Positions 1 to 5,787 of a DNA stretch of 6,684 bases are shown here, piece after piece. The translations under genes were made by a program, and so were the position numbers. Origin of the DNA: an uncultured Clostridia bacterium. Lineage in GTDB: Bacteria; Bacillota; Clostridia; Oscillospirales; Ruminococcaceae. The stretch is taken from the NCBI GenBank assembly GCA_947628385.1, contig CANQZS010000102.1:1-6684 (forward strand). Reading direction: 5' to 3'. The number at the start of each line of letters is the position of its first letter. Position 1 is the first letter of the stretch. Under the pieces are notes generated by a model that saw nothing but the letters and a program-made list of their open reading frames with translations, was not told the origin of the DNA and searched no databases.

Positions 1-940
1 CGCGCCTGAACTGTCTGCGGGATTCCTGAATAAGCCACAAGCCTATTATGTTTTTCAGGAAAGTCGTAGTTCCTCCGCAGCCTGTTTCGTTTGTGATGTT
101 CAGCGCCTCGGAAACCGGCGTTATAAGCGGTCCATTCAGCTCCGTGCCGAAAAGCGACCACGTTCCGCAGGAAATAAAGATAAAATCTTCCTCCTCGGTG
201 GGAACGGCAGCCGCAGCGCATTGGGTATCGTGTCCGCAAACGGCAATAACTTCCGCTTCGGGAGCGTTAAGCTCCGCGCAAATATCCTTTTGAAGCTTTC
301 CCACAACAGTTCCCGACGGAACGATCTCGGTAAAAAGCCTTTTGGGGATCTTAAACTTATCCATAACAGTTTCCGACCACTGCTTATTAACGGCGTTCAT
401 CATCTGGGTAGTGGAAGCAATGGAAACTTCACTTTTTTTCTCGCCGGTCAGAAGATAATTGAACAGATCCGGCATAAGCAGCAGCGTTTCCGCATTTTTC
501 AGAATGTGGGGACGCTTTTTTTGCAGAGCCATTATCTGAAATACCGTGTTTATGTCCATAAACTGATTTCCGGTTATTTTGTAGAACGGTTCCCGCGGAA
601 ATTTTTTCAGCGCCTCTTCCGACATTCCCTCCGAACGTCCGTCACGGTAGTGAACGGGAGCTTCCAGCAGTGCGCCGTCCTTTCCGATAAGACCGAAGTC
701 CACGCCCCATGTGTCAACTCCGGTACTGTCAAAGCCGCCTGCCTGTACAGCCTTGGAAATTCCCTGTTTTATTTCATAGAACAGCCGGTAAACGTCCCAG
801 TAAAGCGTACCGTTTATTCTTACGGGGTTATTTTCAAAGCGATGTATCTCTTCAAGAGTAATTTTTTCACCGTCAAAATGTCCCAGCATAGCGCGCCCGC
901 CTGACGCGCCGAGATCAAACGCAAGAGCTGTTCTTATCAT
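1..940 (-). CDS. RhaB/FucK-family sugar kinase (rhamnulokinase or L-fuculokinase), C-terminus cut by window edge
   Basis: ATP-dependent kinase of the FGGY family, expected to phosphorylate L-rhamnulose or L-fuculose at O1 in the cytoplasm before aldol cleavage. I translated 313 residues from the minus strand; family members are about 480 residues, so the C-terminal ATPase half is missing beyond the left edge. Visible motifs are the N-terminal phosphate loop DLGAS (9-13), DTWGVDF (76-82), a sugar-site stretch ending HYRDGR (97-102), LLMPD (154-158), GHDT (236-239) whose D238 should be the catalytic base, CGTWS (258-262), and NITNE followed by LKNIIGLWLIQ (295-305). DTWGVDF and LKNIIGLWLIQ resemble E. 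coli RhaB much more than E. coli FucK. The ATG at 940-938 overlaps the stop of the mutarotase gene (ATGA), so the two are probably translationally coupled. Because the neighbours are fucU, fucO and fucA, the physiological substrate may be L-fuculose; specificity is not decidable from sequence alone. Confidence 0.9.
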   Translation of the reverse strand, partial: MIRTALAFDLGASGGRAMLGHFDGEKITLEEIHRFENNPVRINGTLYWDVYRLFYEIKQGISKAVQAGGFDSTGVDTWGVDFGLIGKDGALLEAPVHYRDGRSEGMSEEALKKFPREPFYKITGNQFMDINTVFQIMALQKKRPHILKNAETLLLMPDLFNYLLTGEKKSEVSIASTTQMMNAVNKQWSETVMDKFKIPKRLFTEIVPSGTVVGKLQKDICAELNAPEAEVIAVCGHDTQCAAAAVPTEEEDFIFISCGTWSLFGTELNGPLITPVSEALNITNETGCGGTTTFLKNIIGLWLIQESRRQFRR

Positions 941-1365
941 TTTACAACACCCTTTTTGAGAATTATGTTTGCGTACAAGGCTTCCTCGCCGGTAGAAACC
1001 ACGGCGAAAGCGGTCTTTGCCCTTTCATAGAACGCAAAACGCTCTATCATTTCAATTTTGCAGTTTTCCGGCTCGTACTTATTTATGATTTCCTTATATT
1101 TGTCCCAGATCACCGGAACAACATCGTCGCCGGCAACGACTTCCATAAGCATTACGGGCTTTTCGGTATATGTATCAAGAGGGAAAAGCTGCATAATTGC
1201 ATCGAGAAGTTCGGGAACGCCGTGACCGTCGCAGCGCACGACGCGTTTTCCCATTGTTTCGGCGGGAAAATTCCCGTCGGCGATCACGATCTCATCGCCG
1301 TGACCCATTTCCATAAGTATTTTCAGAAGCTCCGGTGAAAGGATCTTAGGTATATTCTTTAGCAT
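937..1365 (-). CDS. fucU: L-fucose mutarotase (RbsD/FucU family)
   Basis: Interconverts the alpha and beta anomers of L-fucose, supplying the anomer used by the isomerase. The 142-residue product matches E. coli FucU (140 residues) over its full length: an N-terminus MLKNI.KILSPELLKIL, then EMGHGDEIVIAD (19-30, with the family histidine H22 and aspartate D30), a central LLDAIMQLFPLDTY (53-66), ERFAFYERA (108-116), and a C-terminal YANIILKKGV (131-140) that contributes active-site residues in this decameric family. The ATG at 1365 is preceded by GAGGA about 7-8 bases upstream. The stop overlaps the start of the downstream kinase by four bases. Upstream, a 95-base gap with an intrinsic terminator separates it from fucO, and I found no convincing promoter of its own there. 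It may therefore depend on read-through. The close match favours FucU over RbsD. Confidence 0.95.
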   Translation of the reverse strand: MLKNIPKILSPELLKILMEMGHGDEIVIADGNFPAETMGKRVVRCDGHGVPELLDAIMQLFPLDTYTEKPVMLMEVVAGDDVVPVIWDKYKEIINKYEPENCKIEMIERFAFYERAKTAFAVVSTGEEALYANIILKKGVVK

Positions 1366-1385
1366 TTTAAATTCCTCGGTTCCGT

Positions 1386-1435
1386 AAAAAATAAGCAGTA
1401 TCCTCCGCTTCCGGAGGACAGCCGGAGGACACTGC
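1386..1435 (-). terminator. Intrinsic terminator between fucO and fucU
   Basis: Read on the minus strand, the arms at 1423-1435 and 1395-1407 form a 13-bp stem with one G-U wobble around a 15-base loop, followed directly by the T-rich run TTATTTTTT (1394-1386). It begins about 25 bases after the fucO stop. This is a textbook rho-independent terminator placed inside what otherwise looks like one operon, so it may act as a partial terminator lowering fucU-kinase expression relative to fucA-fucO. The loop carries a second copy of the 5' arm, which permits a competing shorter hairpin. Confidence 0.8.
1411..1431. repeat. Tandem 10-base repeat CCGGAGGACA in the terminator
   Basis: CCGGAGGACA occurs at 1411-1420 and again at 1422-1431, separated by one G. 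Both copies are complementary to TCCTCCG at 1401-1407. Two mutually exclusive hairpins can therefore form: a long one using the outer copy and a short one, with a CTTC loop, using the inner copy. Only the long one abuts the T-tract. It may be a slippage duplication or a switchable structure; the sequence alone does not decide. Confidence 0.75.
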
Positions 1436-1460
1436 GCAGATCGTTGTTCGCTCAGGTAAA

Positions 1461-2606
1461 TTACATAAGCGACTTGTAAAGTTCGGTGATCTCCTCAACG
1501 GAAGTTTCTCTCGGATTTCCGGGACGGCAAGCGTCGTCATACGCAGACTGCGCAAGGAACGGAATATCCTCGGTCTTAACTATGTCTTTAAGATCTTCGG
1601 GGATACCAACGTCCTTGGAAAGCTGCTTGACCGCGTCGATAGCGGCTTTTCTGTATTCCTCCTGAGACATACCGTCAACGCCCTTTACGCCCATAGCTCT
1701 GGCGATCTCGCGGTATTTCTCGCCTGTTGCGGGAGCATTGTATTCCATAACAGTCGGGAGGATTATAGCGTTTGCAACACCGTGGGGAGTATCATACAGC
1801 GCGCCCAGAGGGTGAGCCATTGAGTGAACTATTCCAAGTCCTACGTTTGAGAAGCCCATTCCCGCAACATACTGACCCAGAGCCATGTCAAGACGACCCT
1901 CCTTGGTGTTTGCAACTGCGCCGCGGAGACTTCTTGAAATAATTTCAATAGCTTTCAGGTGGAACATATCCGAAAGCTCCCATGCGCCCTTGGTAATATA
2001 TCCCTCGATAGCGTGTGTAAGAGCGTCCATGCCCGTAGCGGCGGTAAGACCCTTGGGCATTGATTCCATCATATCCGGATCAACGAAAGCGACCACGGGA
2101 ATGTCGTGGGGGTCAACGCAAACCATTTTACGGTTTTTCTCAACGTCCGTGATAACATAGTTGATGGTGACTTCTGCGGCTGTTCCTGCTGTTGTGGGAA
2201 CTGCAAAAATGGGAACGCACTTGTTCTTGGTGTCCGCAACTCCCTCAAGACTTCTAACGTCTGCAAATTCCGGATTGTTGATAATAATTCCGATAGCCTT
2301 TGCGGTGTCCATTGAAGATCCGCCGCCTACCGCGATGATATAATCAGCGCCGGAAGCCTTATACGCCGCAACACCGTGTTGAACGTTCTCGATAGTAGGA
2401 TTCGGCTTGATCTCGGAATAGATCTCGTAAGCCATTCCCGCGCCGTCAAGAATATCTGTGACTTTCTTTGTAACGCCGAATTTCAGCAGATCCGGATCGG
2501 AGCAAAGGAAAGCCTTTTTAAAAGCTCTGCCCTGCGCCTCGTCCTTAATGGCGGAAATTGCACCGCTGCCGTGATAAGACGTTTCATTGAGGATAAATCT
2601 GTTCAT
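1461..2606 (-). CDS. fucO: Lactaldehyde reductase (iron-dependent alcohol dehydrogenase)
   Basis: Reduces L-lactaldehyde from the aldolase step to (S)-1,2-propanediol with NADH, the usual anaerobic fate of the lower half of fucose or rhamnose. About 382 residues, matching E. coli FucO along its length. Counting from the first of two possible ATGs plus the TTG before it (384 residues), it shows the NAD-binding GGGSSMD (97-103), PTTAGTAAE (140-148), CVDPHDIP (166-173), and the Fe2+ ligands D197 and H201 (GMDALTHAIEGY), H264 (in VHSMAH) and H278 (TPHG); H268 is the conserved second histidine of that segment. All four metal ligands are present. The ribosome site AAGGAG (2622-2617) serves either ATG 2612 (4-base spacing) or ATG 2606 (10-base spacing); I chose 2606, giving MNRFILNE, which matches family N-termini. 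The upstream TTG at 2615 is too close to the ribosome site. Third gene of the fuc operon, 37 bases after the membrane protein gene. Confidence 0.95.
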   Translation of the reverse strand: MNRFILNETSYHGSGAISAIKDEAQGRAFKKAFLCSDPDLLKFGVTKKVTDILDGAGMAYEIYSEIKPNPTIENVQHGVAAYKASGADYIIAVGGGSSMDTAKAIGIIINNPEFADVRSLEGVADTKNKCVPIFAVPTTAGTAAEVTINYVITDVEKNRKMVCVDPHDIPVVAFVDPDMMESMPKGLTAATGMDALTHAIEGYITKGAWELSDMFHLKAIEIISRSLRGAVANTKEGRLDMALGQYVAGMGFSNVGLGIVHSMAHPLGALYDTPHGVANAIILPTVMEYNAPATGEKYREIARAMGVKGVDGMSQEEYRKAAIDAVKQLSKDVGIPEDLKDIVKTEDIPFLAQSAYDDACRPGNPRETSVEEITELYKSLM

Positions 2607-2616
2607 GTTCATCAAA

Positions 2617-2622
2617 CTCCTT
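2617..2622 (-). promoter_or_regulatory. Ribosome binding site of fucO
   Basis: AAGGAG on the minus strand. Its position limits the start to ATG 2612 or ATG 2606 and excludes the in-frame TTG at 2615. Confidence 0.75.
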
Positions 2623-2643
2623 TATAATAATTTTATTTGAATA

Positions 2644-3276
2644 CTATTTTCCCTTTGTCAGGTCTGTTCCGTCCGTGAAAAGCTCGTCCATATAGGTATT
2701 TGCAGTATGCTTTTCGCTGTTTTCTTTAAGCTTGCTGCCGTCGGCTTCAAGCGCGCCCATGTCAGTCTCATAAAATTTCATGCTTTCTCTGATCTGCTCG
2801 TCGGACATGATACGCTTGCCGCCCTCTGATCTGCTCAGATTGTAAAAATCGGGATAGCCCTCCTGCGTTTTAAGATAGTCAAGCTTTTTGTACTGTGCAA
2901 AGCACACTGCCTGAAGCACAGTGACCAAGGCAACAATGATAAGCCCCTCAGGATCTGCATGTACGTACAGCAGCCACCAAAGGATCACCGCCGCGATCGC
3001 AGCGATCGTGCCGCGCTTATCCTTTAAATATGACCATAAATACGCGGCGATCAGACCTCCGTTTGCCAGAATAGATGAAAACACGGTCAAAGGATCCATT
3101 CCGGCGGTTCCAAGCGTTATAAGCGTCGCTGTAAAGCTGCCCAGCGAAACTATAAGCGGGATCGCAGGAAATATTGCGCAAATATAGAACGCCGCCGAAA
3201 AGATACGGCTGATCCGCCGCATATCATCGCGGTTAGCATCTGTCTGCACATTGCGTTCAATATCAGGTCTTTCCAT
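2644..3276 (-). CDS. Small integral membrane protein of unknown function in the fuc operon
   Basis: I do not recognise this 210-residue protein. It has a charged N-terminus (1-24, rich in D/R/N), a hydrophobic core with about four membrane helices (roughly 25-56, perhaps one long helix or a hairpin; 62-84; 89-106; 110-128), and a hydrophilic tail of about 80 residues (129-210) that is acidic and lysine-rich, probably cytoplasmic. No signal peptidase site, transporter signature or catalytic motif is evident, and it is too small for a classical sugar permease. The helix regions contain WSYLKDKRGT between helices 2 and 3, as expected of a positive inside loop. ATG 3276 is chosen because GGGGAGG (3288-3282) lies 5 bases upstream; the in-frame TTG at 3297 has no ribosome site and overlaps the fucA stop. 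It sits 17 bases after fucA and 37 before fucO, so it is co-transcribed with fucose genes. Confidence 0.85.
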   Translation of the reverse strand: MERPDIERNVQTDANRDDMRRISRIFSAAFYICAIFPAIPLIVSLGSFTATLITLGTAGMDPLTVFSSILANGGLIAAYLWSYLKDKRGTIAAIAAVILWWLLYVHADPEGLIIVALVTVLQAVCFAQYKKLDYLKTQEGYPDFYNLSRSEGGKRIMSDEQIRESMKFYETDMGALEADGSKLKENSEKHTANTYMDELFTDGTDLTKGK

Positions 3277-3293
3277 ATGATCCTCCCCAAAAA

Positions 3294-3983
3294 TCAATTG
3301 CTGCCGTTAGGATATTTCTTGTAGCCCGGGTGTTTTCCGGTAACGCCGTACTGTTCGCGCATTTTGCAGAGGCGGTCGATATTCTTGCGGGAAATTTCCT
3401 TTTCGCCGCCCAGAAGATGAGCGGTAAGGCTTATTTTAGCCCACAGCTCAAGAGTTTCCATACGATAATAAGCCGTAAGCAGATCTGCGCCTACGGTCAA
3501 TGCGCCATGGTTCTGCAAAAGCAGAACGTCATGCTCCTGCAAATAAGGGGCGATAGCCTCCGGAACTTCATAGGTAGATGGTGTACCGTAAGGCGTTACG
3601 GGAACTGAGCCTACGGCAATTACCGCTTCTATCATAGTATACCCGTCAAGAGCGATATTTGCAACGGCATAGCCTGTTGCTGTAGGCGGGTGTGCATGGA
3701 CTACGGCGCCTACGTCATCACGTTCGCTGTAGCAGCGCAGGTGCATTTTTATTTCAGAAGAGGGTCTGTAGCCGTTCTGTGCTTCAAGAACATTCCCCTC
3801 CGCATCTATTTTCACGATCTTTTCCGGAGTGATAAAGCTTTTGCTTATTCCGGTAGGTGTGGCAAGGAAGGTGCCGTCCCCGAGTTTTACCGAGACGTTC
3901 CCGTCGTTTGCGGCTACCCAGCCGAGCTGCCACATCTTATGGCATACATCGCATATCTGCTCCTTTATATCCTGTTCGTTCAT
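3294..3983 (-). CDS. fucA: L-fuculose-1-phosphate aldolase (class II aldolase/adducin family)
   Basis: Zinc-dependent aldolase that cleaves L-fuculose 1-phosphate to dihydroxyacetone phosphate and L-lactaldehyde. The 229 residues fit FucA (E. coli 215) rather than the longer RhaD (about 274). The four zinc/catalytic positions can be placed: E77 in RPSSE (73-77), H96 and H98 in VVHAHPP (94-100), and H159 in QNHGALTVG (157-165). Phosphate-site residues also appear: GN at 28-29, TG at 44-45 and SS at 75-76. The start ATG 3983 has AAAGGAG (3999-3993) 9 bases upstream. First gene of the operon, with a leader of about 35 bases after the predicted transcription start. Other class II aldolases (ribulose-5-phosphate epimerase AraD, methylthioribulose dehydratase) share the fold, but the fucO and fucU neighbours support FucA. 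A role on rhamnulose phosphate cannot be excluded. Confidence 0.9.
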   Translation of the reverse strand: MNEQDIKEQICDVCHKMWQLGWVAANDGNVSVKLGDGTFLATPTGISKSFITPEKIVKIDAEGNVLEAQNGYRPSSEIKMHLRCYSERDDVGAVVHAHPPTATGYAVANIALDGYTMIEAVIAVGSVPVTPYGTPSTYEVPEAIAPYLQEHDVLLLQNHGALTVGADLLTAYYRMETLELWAKISLTAHLLGGEKEISRKNIDRLCKMREQYGVTGKHPGYKKYPNGSN

Positions 3984-4024
3984 AAAACACAGCTCCTTTC
4001 AAGTATCGGCATTAATCTGTATAT

Positions 4025-4053
4025 ATTATACAATATTTGCATATAAATGTCCA
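4025..4053 (-). promoter_or_regulatory. Sigma-A promoter of the fuc operon
   Basis: On the minus strand: -35 box TGGACA (4053-4048, five of six consensus bases), a 17-base spacer, and a perfect -10 box TATAAT (4030-4025). Predicted transcription start is near 4018, giving a fucA leader of roughly 35 bases, too short for a riboswitch. Such a strong core promoter for a sugar operon implies repression or catabolite control rather than dependence on an activator, though that is inference. Confidence 0.85.
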
Positions 4054-4061
4054 GAAAATTA

Positions 4062-4088
4062 TGTAAATTACTCCAAAAAATATTTACA
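4062..4088. promoter_or_regulatory. Inverted repeat beside the fuc promoter, possible operator
   Basis: TGTAAAT (4062-4068) and ATTTACA (4082-4088) are perfect inverted 7-mers with a 13-base spacer. Their centres are 20 bases apart, about two helical turns, and the pair starts 8 bases upstream of the -35 box. Spacing and position suit a dimeric regulator, but the region is AT-rich, so chance is a real alternative. Confidence 0.4.
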
Positions 4089-4130
4089 AACTTTTTGTGC
4101 AGTATTAACAACATTATTACAGCGTTAAGA

Positions 4131-4174
4131 TCAATTCGTAATGCGTAATTGATTTTGCGCCTGCAGCGCAAAAT
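4131..4174. repeat. Palindromic intergenic element
   Basis: Two nested symmetries stand next to each other: TCAATT (4131-4136) facing AATTGA (4147-4152) around a doubled CGTAAT, then a perfect 9-bp inverted repeat ATTTTGCGC (4152-4160) / GCGCAAAAT (4166-4174) with loop CTGCA. No poly-T tract follows on either strand, so it is not an obvious terminator. It could be a remnant of a small dispersed intergenic repeat, or an RNA fold in the tail of aspartokinase read-through transcripts. Confidence 0.5.
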
Positions 4175-4180
4175 TGTGAT

Positions 4181-4211
4181 AAAAAATCGCCGCACTCGTC
4201 AGAGTGCGGCG
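4181..4211 (-). terminator. Intrinsic terminator of the aspartokinase gene
   Basis: A perfect 10-bp stem (4211-4202 with 4197-4188), tetraloop TGAC on the minus strand, then A and six Ts (4186-4181). It starts about 25 bases after the aspartokinase stop and insulates the fuc operon, which is transcribed in the same direction. Confidence 0.9.
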
Positions 4212-4235
4212 CTGGCGCGCTTGCGCTTTGTAACA

Positions 4236-5564
4236 TTATTGATCCTGAGTAAGTACGAAGATCTCGTAGATCGCCCTTACCGCAGCTTCAAAATCCTCCT
4301 CACTTACACCTATGATTATGTTTAGCTCGGAAGACCCCTGATCTATCATTTTTACATTTATCCTTGCATGAGCAAGCGCGGAAAAGATCCTGCCCGCCGT
4401 ACCGCGGTTCTTTCTCATGCCGCGCCCTACTACGGCAATAAGCGCAAGATCGTCCTCAACATAAAGATGATCGGGATGCACACGGAACGTTATCTCGTCA
4501 AGAACACTTTGCTGAACAGGCTTTAACGCGTCTGTGGCAACAATAACGCTCATCGTATCTATTCCGGAGGGCATATGCTCAAAGCTTACATTATTCTTTT
4601 CAAGAGCACGAAGCACGTTCCTGCCAAAGCCAAGCTCGCTGTTCATCATGTCCTTTTCAATGTTTATTACGGAAAGCCCTTTCTTTCCCGCAATGCCCGT
4701 TATTACATATCTGCTCGCCTCGTCGGAGGAAGCTACGATCATCGTTCCCATATCCTCAGGCTTGTTCGTGTTCCTGATATTTATAGGGATACCTGCCGTT
4801 CTCACCGGAAATATAGCGTCCTCATGCAGAACTCCCGCTCCCATATAGGAAAGCTCCCTGAGCTCCTGATAGGTTATGGTAGTTATCGGCGCGGGATCGT
4901 CAACTATCCTCGGATCGCAGATGAGGAACCCTGAAACGTCCGTCCAGTTTTCATATATCTTAGCATCGACCGCTCTTGCCACGATCGAACCCGTAACGTC
5001 CGAACCGCCTCTTGAAAACGTTCTTATAGTATCATTCGGCATTGAACCGTAAAACCCCGGGATAACAGCGTGCTCGCTCTCCGCAAGCCTCGGTCTTAAA
5101 AGCATTATCGTAGTATCAAGATCGAACGTGCCGTTCTCCTTGAATTTGATATATCCTGCCGGATCAATAAAGTCAAATTTAAGGAACGCCGCAAGCACCT
5201 TGCTGTTAAGGAACTCCCCTCTTGAAGCGGCATAATCACGTCCCGCCATATGCTCAAAGGAATCCTTTATGCGTTTGAAATCCTTTTCCAGTGACAGCTC
5301 CAGTCCAAGCTCGGAAATAATATCGTTATAGCGCTTTTCTATAGCGGAAAAATCCTTTTCAAAATCCTCGCCCTTAGCCGCCTTTTCATAGCAGGCATAA
5401 AGCATATCGGTGACCTTTATATCCTCCTTGAAGCGCTTTCCCGGCGCGGAGGCTACCACATATTTTCTTTCGGGATCCGAGAGTATAATATCCGCTACCT
5501 TTCTGAACTGACCGGCATCGGCAAGCGAGCTTCCGCCAAATTTTACTACTTTGCAATCGCTCAT
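4236..5564 (-). CDS. Aspartokinase (aspartate kinase)
   Basis: Phosphorylates L-aspartate to 4-aspartyl phosphate, the first step towards lysine, threonine, methionine and diaminopimelate. The 442-residue product has the nucleotide/substrate motif KFGGSS (8-13), GEFLNSKVLAAFL (116-128), FSRGGSDVTGS (183-193), WTDVSGFLICDPR (207-219), and EDAIFPVRTAGIPINIRNT (248-266). Two C-terminal ACT domains follow at about 286-355 and 373-435, which normally bind a feedback amino acid. It is monofunctional, with no homoserine dehydrogenase fused on. Start ATG 5564 is chosen because AAAGGA lies 8 bases upstream; the in-frame TTG at 5582 lies upstream of that site. It is a single-gene unit with its own promoter and terminator, not linked to other lysine or threonine genes here. 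The leader is about 30 bases, so no lysine riboswitch or T-box precedes it. Which effector inhibits it (lysine, threonine or both) cannot be read from the sequence, so I give no lysC/thrA symbol. Confidence 0.95.
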   Translation of the reverse strand: MSDCKVVKFGGSSLADAGQFRKVADIILSDPERKYVVASAPGKRFKEDIKVTDMLYACYEKAAKGEDFEKDFSAIEKRYNDIISELGLELSLEKDFKRIKDSFEHMAGRDYAASRGEFLNSKVLAAFLKFDFIDPAGYIKFKENGTFDLDTTIMLLRPRLAESEHAVIPGFYGSMPNDTIRTFSRGGSDVTGSIVARAVDAKIYENWTDVSGFLICDPRIVDDPAPITTITYQELRELSYMGAGVLHEDAIFPVRTAGIPINIRNTNKPEDMGTMIVASSDEASRYVITGIAGKKGLSVINIEKDMMNSELGFGRNVLRALEKNNVSFEHMPSGIDTMSVIVATDALKPVQQSVLDEITFRVHPDHLYVEDDLALIAVVGRGMRKNRGTAGRIFSALAHARINVKMIDQGSSELNIIIGVSEEDFEAAVRAIYEIFVLTQDQ

Positions 5565-5601
5565 GTCAAAATTCCTTTCCAAAATATATTCATCTTATAC
5601 T

Positions 5602-5630
5602 ATTATAAATAAACTGCCGGAAATAATCAA
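5602..5630 (-). promoter_or_regulatory. Sigma-A promoter of the aspartokinase gene
   Basis: On the minus strand: -35 box TTGATT (5630-5625, four of six consensus bases), a 17-base spacer, and -10 box TATAAT (5607-5602). The predicted start near 5595 leaves a leader of about 30 bases. Confidence 0.75.
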
Positions 5631-5663
5631 TAGGAATATAAAACAAAATTTTGCGGAATTTAC

Positions 5664-5703
5664 TGTCCGTTTGCGGCAAACTGCTGTATTCTCTGCACGG
5701 ACA
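5664..5703. repeat. Inverted repeat in the divergent intergenic region
   Basis: TGTCCGT (5664-5670) and ACGGACA (5697-5703) are perfect inverted 7-mers with a 26-base spacer, their centres 33 bases apart, about three helical turns. They lie between the aspartokinase promoter and the ATPase gene and could bind a looping or dimeric regulator of the ATPase. No good -35/-10 pair was found for the ATPase; TATAGT at 5741-5746 is a possible -10 box without a matching -35. Confidence 0.3.
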
Positions 5704-5774
5704 AGTTTTTCCGGCGGGAATATTCGGACTTGCCTTGGAATATAGTTAGTGTAAAAGCAATTGTACAAATTCTC

Positions 5775-5780
5775 AGGAGG
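5775..5780 (+). promoter_or_regulatory. Ribosome binding site of the P-type ATPase gene
   Basis: A consensus AGGAGG 7 bases before ATG 5788. This fixes the start and excludes the in-frame TTG at 5761. Confidence 0.9.
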
Positions 5781-5787
5781 AAAAATT

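Noticed and set aside
221..904. 227-residue plus-strand open frame
   Set aside because: It lies wholly antisense to the kinase, which has all the family motifs in frame. The plus-strand translation shows no recognisable domain.
1367..1555. 62-residue minus-strand frame spanning the end of fucO and the terminator
   Set aside because: It overlaps the fucO C-terminus in another frame and runs through the terminator hairpin; the start has no supporting ribosome site and the composition is not protein-like.
3277..3297. TTG start for the membrane protein overlapping the fucA stop
   Set aside because: The GGGGAGG ribosome site lies between this TTG and ATG 3276, so it serves the ATG.
4152..4174. 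GCGC-centred palindrome as a second terminator
   Set aside because: Neither side carries a poly-T run, so it lacks the second half of an intrinsic terminator.
3980..4195. 71-residue minus-strand frame across the fuc promoter
   Set aside because: It would run through the promoter, operator-like repeat and fucA ribosome site, starts inside a terminator tail, and resembles no protein.
5565..5600. Lysine riboswitch or T-box leader before the aspartokinase gene
   Set aside because: The promoter at 5602-5630 leaves a leader of only about 30 bases, far too short for either element.
5761..5787. TTG start giving a nine-residue N-terminal extension of the ATPase
   Set aside because: The extension would span the ribosome binding site AGGAGG itself; ATG 5788 has ideal spacing.
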